This document shows, piece by piece, positions 35,393-44,578 of a stretch of 64,000 nt of DNA (positions are counted from its first letter, which is position 1; the number at the start of each line of letters is the position of its first letter). Where the stretch lies: the NCBI RefSeq assembly GCF_000482325.1, contig NZ_AXVA01000014.1, positions 62,001 to 126,000 of the forward strand, written 5' to 3'. The position numbers and the translations under genes were made by a program. The notes under the pieces are model-generated. The model was not told the DNA's origin. It did no database searches and worked only from the letters and a program-made list of their open reading frames with translations. The stretch is from Bacillus sp. UNC438CL73TsuS30 (GTDB lineage Bacteria > Bacillota > Bacilli > Bacillales > Cytobacillaceae).

Positions 35393-36751
35393 ATGCAAAA
35401 ACCCGTTCAATTACAACGGTCGTTAACTTTCTTTCATCTGGTATTGTTAGGCCTTGCTTACATGGCACCATTGACCGTCTTTTCCACCTTCGGAATTGTT
35501 GAGTCCATTTCGAAAGGCGCAACACCCTCTGCTTACATAGTTGCCCTTATTGCCATGCTGTTTACCGCTTACAGCTATGGAAGAATGGGAAAGGTTTTTC
35601 CGATTGCAGGTTCAGCTTATTCCTACACACAAAAATCGATCAGCTCACACCTAGGCTTCATGGTTGGCTGGGTTATTTTAATGGATTATTTATTTATCCC
35701 GATGATTAACTTTCTCATCATAGCTCTATATTTAACAGATTATTTTCCGTCCATTCCCTTCAGTGTCTGGATAATTAGCATGATTGTTCTTGTAACCGTC
35801 TTCAATGTGATAGGTACGAAGGTAACAGTGACTATGAACATGCTTCTTCTCGGTTTTCAATACCTCGTACTCATTTTTTTCGTAATCCTAAGTGTAAAGG
35901 CTCTTTTAGGTGGAACAGGGCAAGGAACATTGTTTTCAGTAACACCATTTGCGACTGAACATACTTCATTGATAGCCGTATTTTCAGGGGCATCAATTCT
36001 CTGTTTATCGTTTTTGGGGTTCGATGCTTTAACGACGTTTGCCGAAGAAACGATTAAACCGGAAAAAACGATCCCGAAGGCCATTATGTTTGTAACGCTT
36101 TTTGCCGGAGCTTGTTTTATCTTCATTTCATATCTTTCACATTTAATTCACCCGGATTTTACTTCATACAAAAATCTTGATACGGCTGCGATTGAAGTAG
36201 CAAAATTGATTGGCGGAACCTTTTTTAATGCACTTTTTATCGCTGCAATGGTTGTTTGTGCCTTTACCTCTGCAATGGCTTCACATGCGAGTGTATCAAG
36301 AATTTTATTCGCAATGGGCAGAGATTCCGTTATACCGAAAAAGTTTTTTGCCTATATCCATCCAAAATTTAAAACACCTGTTAACAATATTGTCTTAGTA
36401 AGTATTTTTGCCTTAGCGGCGTTGTTTACGGACCTTGTCACGATTACTTCCTTTATCAATTTTGGAGCCTTAATCGCTTTTACCTTTGTAAATTTAAGTG
36501 TAATCGCTCATTATTTTATAAAAGGAAAGCAAAGGTCGTTAAAAGGAATTGTATTGTATTTGATTATTCCATTAATTGGAGCCATCATTTCGATAAAACT
36601 ATGGAGTGATTTGGATATTAAATCAATGACTTTAGGAGGAATTTGGACTGCTGTAGGGATTGCCTATCTGGCATATAAAACAAAATTATTTCGTGTTCAG
36701 CCGCCACAGCTAGATTTTACTGAAGATTCTAGCAATGATTTAACTATATAG
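35393..36751 (+). CDS. APC-family permease, candidate polyamine/amine importer
   Basis: A 452-residue, twelve-helix APC-superfamily transporter. Motifs are LGLAYMAPLTVFSTFGIV, YSYGRMGKVFPIAGSAYSYTQK, LSFLGFDALTTFAEET and AMASHASVSRILFAMGRD, resembling PuuP/YtnA-type putrescine and amine permeases. AAAGGAGG precedes the ATG. It heads a sigma-54 operon with an amidohydrolase and a carbon-nitrogen hydrolase, so its substrate is probably an amine, amide or carbamoyl compound used as nitrogen source. Confidence 0.85.
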   Translation: MQKPVQLQRSLTFFHLVLLGLAYMAPLTVFSTFGIVESISKGATPSAYIVALIAMLFTAYSYGRMGKVFPIAGSAYSYTQKSISSHLGFMVGWVILMDYLFIPMINFLIIALYLTDYFPSIPFSVWIISMIVLVTVFNVIGTKVTVTMNMLLLGFQYLVLIFFVILSVKALLGGTGQGTLFSVTPFATEHTSLIAVFSGASILCLSFLGFDALTTFAEETIKPEKTIPKAIMFVTLFAGACFIFISYLSHLIHPDFTSYKNLDTAAIEVAKLIGGTFFNALFIAAMVVCAFTSAMASHASVSRILFAMGRDSVIPKKFFAYIHPKFKTPVNNIVLVSIFALAALFTDLVTITSFINFGALIAFTFVNLSVIAHYFIKGKQRSLKGIVLYLIIPLIGAIISIKLWSDLDIKSMTLGGIWTAVGIAYLAYKTKLFRVQPPQLDFTEDSSNDLTI

Positions 36752-36764
36752 GGAGAGATAGAAA

Positions 36765-38378
36765 TTGGAACTTAAAGCAGACATTATGATTCGTGGGAAC
36801 GCAGTTTTCACAGGTGCTTCAGATGTACCGGTACCAGCGTCCATCCTCATAAAAGAAAATAAAATTGTTAAAGTCATAGAATCACAGGATGTTTCTGATT
36901 ATATTGGTAATCAGACGAAGATTTACGATTTTGAAGATCAATTAATTATGCCTGGTTTTCATGACTTTCATATTCATCTCCTAATGGGAGGTTTATTGAA
37001 TGATAGTGTCAGACTTCATTTAGCCAGATCGGCAAAGGAAGCGGCCCAGATGGTGAAGGAATATGCCGATTCAAAAAATGATGATCCTTTTGTTATTGGC
37101 TGCAGCTGGGAGCAGAATGAATGGGAGGAAGGGGAACCGCATCGATTCTATTTGGACGAGGTTATTCCGAATCGCCCAGTCCTTCTGTATCAAGCAGAAT
37201 TCCATAGTGCCTGGGTGAATTCTAAGGCACTGGAATTAGCTGGTATCGATCGATATACGGAAAACCCGCCATATGGGGAAATCGTTAAAGATGAAAACGG
37301 TGAGCCGACTGGATTATTACTGGAACATGCTGTTGGACTTGTTACGAAGGTACTGCCGATTAGTCTCGAAGTAAAAGAGAAACTGCTAAATAACTTTTTA
37401 ACGGAGGCCGCAAAATGCGGGGTGACTTCGGTCCATGACTTATTGCGGATTCCGGAAATGAGTACAGAAGAAGCAGAACTCTACGCTGACTATGAAAAAG
37501 AAGGAAAACTGACGACACGAATTCATTTCGTTGCTCCATTAAACGGTGATCTGGAGCTCGCTAAAAGTTTACGAGAAAAATATAAAAGTAATATGGTTCA
37601 ATTCTGCGGTTTTAAGCAGTTTGCTGATGGCGTAACCACCAGCTATACTGCTTATTTGCTAGAACCTTATACCAATAATCCGGCAACCAAAGGGAGCACC
37701 GTTTTTCCGGAGGAAACAATTAAAAGGTGGACAGTTGAGGCGGATAAGGAAGGGTTCCGGGTGCGGTTCCATTGTATTGGGGATGGAGCTGTTCAATTGG
37801 CTTTGGATTCATTTGAAGCAGCACAAAAGGAAAATGGGGAAAGAGACTCCCGCCATACGATTGAGCATGTGGAAATGATTGATCCGAATGATATTGAGCG
37901 TTTCCATCAACTAGGTGTGATTGCCTCTGTACAGCCAGAGCATATTAATGTGACAGCAAGAGATGTTTACGAGGAATTAATTGGGCCAGAAAGAATGAAA
38001 CATAATTATTTATTAAAGACGATGCTGGATCAGGGTACAAAGGTTATTTTTGGTACGGATTATCCTGTCGTTAAATTGGATCCGTTTCCAGGAATCTATC
38101 GCGCGGTTACTAGATTGGATGATGATGGAGTAGTGTGGGATGCGAAGGAGAGAATTTCTCTAAAGGATGCACTCCTTTCCTATACGTCTGTACCAGCATA
38201 TGGCTCATTCCGTGAACAGGAACTTGGGACGATAGAAGCTGGTAAATTAGCAGATATTATTGTCCTTGATCGGAATCTATTTGAGGTTCCGTATGAGGAA
38301 ATTAAAAATACAAAAGTAGTTTTTACCATGGTTGACGGAAAGGTTGTCCATGAAATAGTTGAGGAGGTTTCTTTATGA
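36765..38378 (+). CDS. Amidohydrolase family protein (YtcJ-like)
   Basis: A 537-residue metal-dependent hydrolase of the amidohydrolase-3 branch. The metal-binding motif is PGFHDFHIHLLMGG (near residue 65). Others are the central GVTSVHDLLR, a CIGDGAVQLALDSF histidine segment, the IEHVEM motif, and the terminal FGTDYPVV aspartate. YtcJ-like proteins hydrolyse amides, formamides or cyclic imides; the substrate here is unknown. It lies 13 bases after the permease and overlaps the next gene by four bases (ATGA). Confidence 0.87.
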   Translation: MELKADIMIRGNAVFTGASDVPVPASILIKENKIVKVIESQDVSDYIGNQTKIYDFEDQLIMPGFHDFHIHLLMGGLLNDSVRLHLARSAKEAAQMVKEYADSKNDDPFVIGCSWEQNEWEEGEPHRFYLDEVIPNRPVLLYQAEFHSAWVNSKALELAGIDRYTENPPYGEIVKDENGEPTGLLLEHAVGLVTKVLPISLEVKEKLLNNFLTEAAKCGVTSVHDLLRIPEMSTEEAELYADYEKEGKLTTRIHFVAPLNGDLELAKSLREKYKSNMVQFCGFKQFADGVTTSYTAYLLEPYTNNPATKGSTVFPEETIKRWTVEADKEGFRVRFHCIGDGAVQLALDSFEAAQKENGERDSRHTIEHVEMIDPNDIERFHQLGVIASVQPEHINVTARDVYEELIGPERMKHNYLLKTMLDQGTKVIFGTDYPVVKLDPFPGIYRAVTRLDDDGVVWDAKERISLKDALLSYTSVPAYGSFREQELGTIEAGKLADIIVLDRNLFEVPYEEIKNTKVVFTMVDGKVVHEIVEEVSL

Positions 38379-39247
38379 GTACTGTGAAAATTGGATTGGT
38401 GCAAATGACATGTGATGAGAGGGTCGAAATCAATATCGAAAAGGCAAAAGCAAAGGTGAGGGAAGCAGCAGCGCAAGGTGCAAACATTGTTTGTTTGCAG
38501 GAGCTCTATCATGCGCAATATTTTGCCCAGACGGTTTCGGTGGATCATTATCAGTTAGCTATCCCGCATGATCATGAAGCGATTGTGGAAATGCAGGAGC
38601 TTGCCAGAGAACTTGGAATCGTGTTAATTGTCCCATTCTATGAATGGGCAGCAAAAGGAGTTTATTTTAATAGTGCAGCAGTTTTTGATGAGGCAGGCAA
38701 TCATTTAGGAACAACCCGAAAAAATCATATTCCGGATGGTCCGCAATATCATGAAAAGTATTATTTTACACCGGGAGATACTGGTTACCCGGTATATGAT
38801 ACGAAATTTGGAAAAATCGGGATCGGTATTTGTTGGGACGAGTGGTTTCCTGAAGTTGCTAGGATTTTGACATTGAAGGGTGCGGATATCCTTTTCTATC
38901 CATCTGCAATCGGATCCGAGCCGGATCATCCGGAGCTTTCGACGAGGACTGCATGGACGAAGGCGATTTCCGCACATGGAATTCATAATGGTGTCTTTGT
39001 AGCTGCAGTCAACCGGGTTGGCCAAGAAAAAGACATGAACTTTTACGGCGGCAGCTTCATCAGCAACCCGATGGGAGAAATCATCCTTTCCTTGGATGAA
39101 CAAGAAGGAATACTAGTTCAAAGCATCAATTTAAAAGAAATCGAATTTGCCAGAAACCTATTACAGTTTTTACGAGATCGACGAACCGATACTTATGGGC
39201 CGATTCTTGAAAAGTCATTGGTGCCTGTCACCACCCGAAATTTGTAG
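38375..39247 (+). CDS. Carbon-nitrogen hydrolase, N-carbamoylputrescine amidase-like
   Basis: A 290-residue nitrilase-superfamily enzyme with the triad E43 (CLQELYH), K116 (TRKNHIPDG) and C153 (GICWDEWFPE). Overall pattern (YHEKYYFTPGDTGYPVYDT, GSEPDHP, GGSFISNPMG) is that of AguB/N-carbamoylputrescine amidase, which gives putrescine, CO2 and NH3. Beta-ureidopropionase is a close alternative. Its coupling to an amidohydrolase and an amine permease under sigma-54 fits nitrogen scavenging. Length is normal for the family. Confidence 0.88.
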   Translation: MSTVKIGLVQMTCDERVEINIEKAKAKVREAAAQGANIVCLQELYHAQYFAQTVSVDHYQLAIPHDHEAIVEMQELARELGIVLIVPFYEWAAKGVYFNSAAVFDEAGNHLGTTRKNHIPDGPQYHEKYYFTPGDTGYPVYDTKFGKIGIGICWDEWFPEVARILTLKGADILFYPSAIGSEPDHPELSTRTAWTKAISAHGIHNGVFVAAVNRVGQEKDMNFYGGSFISNPMGEIILSLDEQEGILVQSINLKEIEFARNLLQFLRDRRTDTYGPILEKSLVPVTTRNL

Positions 39248-39258
39248 GTTTATGTCAA

Positions 39259-39288
39259 AAAAATCCCCCTTGGCAAAGGGGGATTTTT
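39259..39288. terminator. Bidirectional terminator
   Basis: Perfect 12-bp stem (39259-39270 / 39277-39288) with six-base loop, A-rich left and T-rich right, between converging genes. Confidence 0.92.
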
Positions 39289-39653
39289 CAATTTGGATTC
39301 CGATTATATAGAACAATAAGCAGGATTAGCATGACAATATCCAAGCGTGCATTGAAGGCAAACTGTAAAATACTTGTGTGGATGGTTGGTACTTTGGTTA
39401 AAATGATAGCAGCGATCATGATAGCGATTAACGGAATCACTGCATTTCGAACGCTCTTGTTGAGCATGATTAGGATCCCGCAGACAATCTCAAGGAGAAT
39501 AACAGTGTTCAGTAGAATATTCGGATAAGGCAAGCCTAATACGATAAAATGATTGGCTAAGTCTGCATTCAGTAATTTCATAAAACCGGAAGTAATAAAT
39601 ACGTAGGCGACAGCATAACGAATAAGTTTAAAGGTTGTAAATGAACGAAACAT
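39288..39653 (-). CDS. DoxX-family membrane protein
   Basis: A 121-residue protein with four membrane helices. RYAVAYVFITSGFMKLL is the typical DoxX first helix; ILLEIVCGILIMLNK and the final LDIVMLILLIVLYNR complete the fold. Family members have been linked to oxidative stress or quinone-related functions, but none is proven for this one. On the minus strand GGGGGATTGCC precedes the ATG. Confidence 0.82.
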   Translation of the reverse strand: MFRSFTTFKLIRYAVAYVFITSGFMKLLNADLANHFIVLGLPYPNILLNTVILLEIVCGILIMLNKSVRNAVIPLIAIMIAAIILTKVPTIHTSILQFAFNARLDIVMLILLIVLYNRNPN

Positions 39654-39981
39654 GGCAATCCCCCTTTATAAAAGGGTATGCAAGTAGGAGGACAAACCAT
39701 TACAGAAAAATTATTTGAATGATTTCTGATCATACTGGAGTGAAAAAAGTTGAAGAATGAGAAGAAATGGGTTATTTTTTAACATTAACAAAGGAATAAT
39801 AAAAGATTTTGAAAAAACATGAGGCCACATACGTTAGGAAAAGAACATTCAGAAATTGGTGCAAGCCCCTATCCCTCCTTAGAAATCTATCTTTATAGTT
39901 TCATTTTAACCAGAAAATGCAAATTAATAATCAAAGCAATGTAAATATTTGGTTAAGTTTAGCTGAGGATAGGAAATTAAA
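39654..39981. other. Intergenic region upstream of the HExxH membrane protein
   Basis: This 328-base gap is AT-rich. It has a 15-codon frame after GGGTATGC (from 39678) that looks meaningless. I see no terminator or confident promoter. Confidence 0.4.
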
Positions 39982-40842
39982 TTGATTGAGAGGGCTCAAA
40001 GCAGGATGAATATTCTGTCTTCTTTAATATATACCTTATTCATTAGTTTTATAGAACTGTTATATCTTGTAGGAGCTATAATTGTTGTCGGTTTGATCCT
40101 TGGGATACTTGAGAAATACTCGAACAAATTTTTGATTCGGACTTTTGGAGTAAGAGGTGTGCTTTGGACAGCCTGGATTGGTACACCGATTCATGAACTC
40201 GGTCATTTAATCATGTGCTTTATATGGGGGCACAAAGTGTCTAGAGTGAAATTCCTGCAGTTTAATAGCCCGGATGGAGTCCTAGGATATGTAGAGCACT
40301 ATTACAATCCCAATAGTACCTATCAACAGATAGGGAACTTTTTTATTGGTTTAGGGCCAATCTTTAGCGGTATTGGTTCCTTGCTTTTGGGAATGTACCT
40401 TTTGCTGCCGCAATCCTTTGACACCGTAAGATCTGAAATACATTTGCATGTATCTTTTGAAACCATGGATGTAAATGTTTTAAAAGCCGTTGGTGCTTCT
40501 GTTATTTCAATCATCAAAAGTATTTTTACTCTTGAAAATTTAATCAATCCATTGTTTTGGATTTTCCTAGTTCTCGCTGTCTGTATTTCCGGACATATTG
40601 GCTTAAGTAGGGCAGATATCCAAAATTCAACAAAAGGACTTCAAATGATCTTCTTTGTGTTAATTTTAGTTAATTTTGCGGCGGGAATTTTTAAAATGGA
40701 TACGTTTACCATTATTAGCAGAATCGCAGAATACAATGCCTATGTGCTTGCATTCTCAAGTATCGCTATAATCCTTTCACTTCTAACCTTTTTGATCAGT
40801 TTCGCTCTTTATAGAAATTTCGCTTACTTGAGGAAAATTTAA
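39982..40842 (+). CDS. Polytopic membrane protein with an HELGH motif
   Basis: A 286-residue protein with six or seven membrane helices. H71-E72-x-x-H75 (TPIHELGHLIMCFIWGH) lies in or beside a membrane helix, the zinc motif of M50-type intramembrane metalloproteases. A following GYVEHYYNPNSTYQQIGNFFIGLGPIF resembles M50B-like proteins. I see no clear second-site NPDG motif, so it may be a distant or inactive member. The start is TTG 39982 or ATG 40006; both have modest sites. It is alone with no obvious substrate gene. Confidence 0.65.
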   Translation: MIERAQSRMNILSSLIYTLFISFIELLYLVGAIIVVGLILGILEKYSNKFLIRTFGVRGVLWTAWIGTPIHELGHLIMCFIWGHKVSRVKFLQFNSPDGVLGYVEHYYNPNSTYQQIGNFFIGLGPIFSGIGSLLLGMYLLLPQSFDTVRSEIHLHVSFETMDVNVLKAVGASVISIIKSIFTLENLINPLFWIFLVLAVCISGHIGLSRADIQNSTKGLQMIFFVLILVNFAAGIFKMDTFTIISRIAEYNAYVLAFSSIAIILSLLTFLISFALYRNFAYLRKI

Positions 40843-40951
40843 ATGAGGAAACAGTTGTGAAACTTTTTCAGAATTATCAATTGTTTTTACCATCATCCAA
40901 AGCTTATACTTTATACAAGTTGCTATTTTAGGCTTTCGGGAGTGAAGAATT

Positions 40952-41488
40952 TTGCAAAAAGAAGAAAAAAGCATTGTCTTAATCGGTTTTATGGGTGCTG
41001 GGAAAACCACGGTTGGAAAAATCCTAGCTGAAAAATTAAATCGGGAATTTATTGATATAGATGAAGAAATCGAGAATGAATTTAATCTACCTGTATCGCA
41101 AATATTCAAGCAATATGGAGAGAGGACATTTCGTGAAAAAGAAAAAAGTCTTATAACCGATAAATGCAATCAGGGCAGGCAGATTATTTCGGTTGGCGGC
41201 GGGGCATTCCTGCAAGAGGAAATCCGTCAAATCTGTTTATCCACTTGTACGGTTCTATTCCTAGATATATCCTGGGAGTGTTGGAAGGATCGCATCAGCC
41301 TTATTATTGATAGCCGTCCTGTATTGCAAGGAAAGTCTTTGGAGGAAATGGAAGAACTATTTTATAAACGGCAGGAAGTTTATGTACGACACCACGTTAA
41401 AATTCAAACGGATCATAAGGGGCCGGAAGAAACTGCTGAGGAAATCATCGACTCATTAAAGTTGGTCGAAAAAAGGAATGGGTTATAA
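40952..41488 (+). CDS. aroK: Shikimate kinase
   Basis: Phosphorylates shikimate at O3 with ATP in the aromatic pathway. The 178-residue product has the P-loop GFMGAGKTT, the shikimate-binding DIDEEIE, FREKEKSL and SVGGGAF motifs, and the R-P-V-L lid-type SRPVLQG. TTG start with GGGAGTG upstream. It overlaps aroD by one base, forming a two-gene shikimate unit. Confidence 0.92.
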   Translation: MQKEEKSIVLIGFMGAGKTTVGKILAEKLNREFIDIDEEIENEFNLPVSQIFKQYGERTFREKEKSLITDKCNQGRQIISVGGGAFLQEEIRQICLSTCTVLFLDISWECWKDRISLIIDSRPVLQGKSLEEMEELFYKRQEVYVRHHVKIQTDHKGPEETAEEIIDSLKLVEKRNGL

Positions 41489-42252
41489 TGAAAAAAACGA
41501 TTACGGTTCGGGGAAATACACTTGGAGAAGGCACGCCAAAGATTTGTGTTCCATTAGTAGGAAATACATTAGTAGAATTAATAGAAGAAGCCGAATATTT
41601 AAACACAATTGACGCTGATCTCGTAGAATGGCGTGTTGATTTCTTCGTTCATGTTGAGCAGATCGAAAAAGTGAAGGAAGCACTTAGTGAGATCCGAAAA
41701 ATTCTAAACGGCATGCCCCTTATTTTTACCTTTCGAAGTGCTAAAGAAGGCGGAGAAAAGGAAATCAATCTGGCTGATTATCTAGAATTAAACAAAAGAA
41801 TAGCCGAAACAGGATTAGTTGATTTGATTGATGTTGAGCTATTTAATGAGGAATCAACAGTTAAAAGCTTAATTGAATTTGCCCATGCGCATAATGTGTT
41901 GGTCATTCTATCAAATCATGATTTTGAAAAAACACCGCCAAAAGAAGAAATCATAACAAGGTTGCAAAAAGCTCAGGAATTAGGTGGTGATTTACCGAAA
42001 ATCGCCGTCATGCCAAGAAGTCCTGCAGATGTATTAACCTTATTAGATGCAACCAACACTATGAATGAACAGCATGCTGATCGTCCTTTTATCACCATGT
42101 CAATGGCTGGAAAAGGCGTAATCAGCCGATTAGCAGGAGAACTGTTCGGTTCAGCACTGACTTTTGGAGCCGCAAAGAAATCTTCTGCTCCAGGTCAAAT
42201 TGATGTAATTGAATTAAGAAAAGTATTATCACTTTTACACAATAATTTATAA
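41488..42252 (+). CDS. aroD: 3-dehydroquinate dehydratase, type I
   Basis: Dehydrates 3-dehydroquinate to 3-dehydroshikimate by a Schiff-base mechanism. The 254-residue product has the TIM-barrel pattern DLVEWRVDFF, FTFRSAKEGG, LSNHDFEKTP and the catalytic lysine in SMAGKGVISRL, with GAAKKSSAPGQI near the end. ATG start shares a base with the aroK stop, implying coupling. Called aroC in B. subtilis nomenclature. Confidence 0.94.
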   Translation: MKKTITVRGNTLGEGTPKICVPLVGNTLVELIEEAEYLNTIDADLVEWRVDFFVHVEQIEKVKEALSEIRKILNGMPLIFTFRSAKEGGEKEINLADYLELNKRIAETGLVDLIDVELFNEESTVKSLIEFAHAHNVLVILSNHDFEKTPPKEEIITRLQKAQELGGDLPKIAVMPRSPADVLTLLDATNTMNEQHADRPFITMSMAGKGVISRLAGELFGSALTFGAAKKSSAPGQIDVIELRKVLSLLHNNL

Positions 42253-42346
42253 TCAGTAGGTTAAAAGAAAAAACTCTTTTTTTAAACGTTATATTAGAAT
42301 TAGATTAAAGATTAACCAACTAGAAAATAGTAGTAAAGAACAATTC

Positions 42347-42398
42347 GATCTGTCTCCAGCGCTTTAAAGTGAAAATGCGTTGGAGCAGGTCTTTTTTA
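42347..42398 (+). terminator. Terminator after aroKD
   Basis: Imperfect stem GATCTG-TCTCCAGCGC / GCGTTGGAGCA-GGTC followed by TTTTTTATTTTATTT. Confidence 0.82.
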
Positions 42399-42435
42399 TT
42401 TTATTTAAATAAAGATATTAATATTTTTAAAATTA

Positions 42436-42464
42436 TTGCCATATTCAGAAAATGTCGATATAAT
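42436..42464 (+). promoter_or_regulatory. Sigma-A promoter of the peptide transporter operon
   Basis: TTGCCA (42436-42441), 17 bases, TATAAT (42459-42464), about 95 bases before the first ATPase gene. The remainder of this 307-base gap is AT-rich. Confidence 0.65.
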
Positions 42465-42559
42465 AAAAATATGTCATAATTCCCATAATATTTATTATAT
42501 TATAATATTTTCAAGGCTCAGAAATACATAAAATAATTTACTTACAGGTAGGTGTAAAC

Positions 42560-43573
42560 GTGAGCAAAGACCCTATTCTAAAAATTAAAGACCTAAAAGT
42601 TTCCTTTCTATCAGGAAAGAAATACGTCCCTGCGGTAGATGGAATCAGCTTCGAGTTAAAAGAGGGAGAGATTCTTGGAATTGTTGGGGAGTCAGGCAGT
42701 GGGAAAAGCGTAACCTCCTTAACCACCATGGGCTTAATTCCAATTCCTCCGGGAAAAATTGAAGCCGAAGAAATTTCCTTTGAAGGAAAGGATTTAACCT
42801 CATTATCGGAGAAAGAGTGGCGAAAAATCCGCGGGAATCAAATTTCAATGATCTTCCAGGAACCGATGACATCACTAAATCCGTTATTTACCATTGGAAA
42901 TCAACTGATTGAAGCCATTCAATTACATACAGATCTTTCCAAAAGAGAAGCAAATCTGAGATGCATTGAATTATTAAAGCTAGTTGGTATTCCACGGGCT
43001 GAGGGAATTCTTAAAGAGTATCCACACCAGCTGTCCGGTGGGATGAGGCAGCGTGTGATGATTGCAATGGCCATGGCCTGTAACCCAAGAATGCTGATTG
43101 CCGACGAACCGACAACAGCTCTGGATGTAACCATTCAGGCACAAATCCTTGCATTAATGAAGAATCTAAATAAAAAAACAGACACATCCATCATTCTTAT
43201 TACCCACGATTTAGGAGTCGTAGCCGAAATTTGTGAACGAGTCATTGTAATGTATTCCGGCCAAATCGTCGAACAAGGCGATGTACGAACCATCCTTAAA
43301 AATCCGCAGCATCCGTATACAAAGGGATTACTAAAATCCGTACCAGATCTGAGAGGAAAAAAAGAAAGATTATACAGCATCCCAGGAAATGTTCCGGCAC
43401 CAGGAACGATAAAAAAGGGATGCCGATTTGCGGCGAGATGTTCGGAAGCGTTTTCACAATGTTTTGAAGAATCACCGGAATTGTACCAAATGGATAAAGA
43501 CGGGCATGTTGTGAGATGTTTATTACATTCATCAGGGGAGAGGAGTGACAAACATGTCGGAGTTACTTCTTGA
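42560..43573 (+). CDS. Peptide ABC transporter ATP-binding protein (DppD/OppD-like)
   Basis: A 337-residue ATPase of the oligopeptide/dipeptide importer. Walker A GESGSGKSV, signature LSGGMRQR, Walker B MLIADEPTTALD, switch histidine in LITHDLGVV. The C-terminal OppD/F extension has the cysteine pattern (GCRFAARCSEAFSQCF, then VVRCLLH) that commonly binds an iron-sulfur cluster. GTG start. First gene of a five-gene importer operon. Confidence 0.93.
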   Translation: MSKDPILKIKDLKVSFLSGKKYVPAVDGISFELKEGEILGIVGESGSGKSVTSLTTMGLIPIPPGKIEAEEISFEGKDLTSLSEKEWRKIRGNQISMIFQEPMTSLNPLFTIGNQLIEAIQLHTDLSKREANLRCIELLKLVGIPRAEGILKEYPHQLSGGMRQRVMIAMAMACNPRMLIADEPTTALDVTIQAQILALMKNLNKKTDTSIILITHDLGVVAEICERVIVMYSGQIVEQGDVRTILKNPQHPYTKGLLKSVPDLRGKKERLYSIPGNVPAPGTIKKGCRFAARCSEAFSQCFEESPELYQMDKDGHVVRCLLHSSGERSDKHVGVTS

Positions 43574-44522
43574 AGTTAACGGTTTAAAAAAATACTTCCC
43601 AATAACGGGCGGTCTTCTCGGCAGAAAAAAAGGAGAAGTTAAGGCAGTCGATGATGTTTCTTTTTATGTTAGAAAGGGAGAAACACTAGGAATCGTCGGC
43701 GAAAGCGGCTGCGGAAAATCCACAACCGGAAGGCTGTTGATGCGTCTGATTGAGGCTAGTGATGGGAAAATTATTTTTGAAGATAAAGAGATTACGCGCA
43801 TGTCGAAATCTGAATTACGAAGAACGCGCAGGGATATCCAAATGGTGTTCCAGGATCCCTATGCTTCTTTGAATCCCCGCCATTCTGTTGAACAGATTCT
43901 TGAGGAGCCATTGATTGTCCACGGCATTGGAACAAAAGAAGAAAGACAGAAACGGGTAAAAGAAATGCTTGAAGTAGTTGGATTAAGCAGCTATCACGCA
44001 AAGCGCTATCCACATCAATTCAGCGGCGGCCAGCGTCAGCGGATTGGGATTGCAAAAGCATTGATGACGAAACCGAAGCTGATTATCGCTGATGAACCTG
44101 TATCCGCTCTCGATGTATCGATCCAGGCTCAGGTATTGAACCTGATGAAAGATATCCAACAGGAATTTGGCCTTACATACATCTTTATCGCCCATGACTT
44201 AGGGGTTGTCCGGCATATTAGTGACCGGGTCGGCGTAATGTATTTAGGTAGATTAATAGAATTAGCTGATAGTGAAGAACTATACGAAAATCCATTGCAT
44301 CCTTACACAAAAGCACTTCTTTCAGCCGTACCCATTCCGGATCCTGATATTAAACGGGAAACCATCTTAATTGAGGGAGAGCTGCCAAGTCCGGCCAATC
44401 CTCCTTCAGGATGTGCTTTTCATACAAGATGTTCGGAATGTATGGACATCTGTAAAACGACACGACCAGAAGAACGAAATGTGAATGGTCATTACGTTGC
44501 ATGCCACTTGTTTAACGAGTAA
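43554..44522 (+). CDS. Peptide ABC transporter ATP-binding protein (DppF/OppF-like)
   Basis: A 322-residue partner ATPase. Walker A GESGCGKSTTGR, signature FSGGQRQRIG, Walker B LIIADEPVSALDVS, and the C-terminal cysteine extension (SGCAFHTRCSECMDICK). ATG at 43554 has GGAGAGGAG at proper spacing; the GTG at 43545 is too close. It overlaps the previous gene by 20 bases. Confidence 0.93.
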   Translation: MSELLLEVNGLKKYFPITGGLLGRKKGEVKAVDDVSFYVRKGETLGIVGESGCGKSTTGRLLMRLIEASDGKIIFEDKEITRMSKSELRRTRRDIQMVFQDPYASLNPRHSVEQILEEPLIVHGIGTKEERQKRVKEMLEVVGLSSYHAKRYPHQFSGGQRQRIGIAKALMTKPKLIIADEPVSALDVSIQAQVLNLMKDIQQEFGLTYIFIAHDLGVVRHISDRVGVMYLGRLIELADSEELYENPLHPYTKALLSAVPIPDPDIKRETILIEGELPSPANPPSGCAFHTRCSECMDICKTTRPEERNVNGHYVACHLFNE

Positions 44523-44578
44523 AGTATGAGGCGTTTATGATAAAAATTATTAAAGAGAAATTGGGGGTAAAAGAACGC

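Noticed and set aside
39678..39722. 15-codon frame MQVGGQTITEKLFE that faintly resembles the start of aconitase-type enzymes
   Set aside because: Too short to support homology; nothing related follows it.
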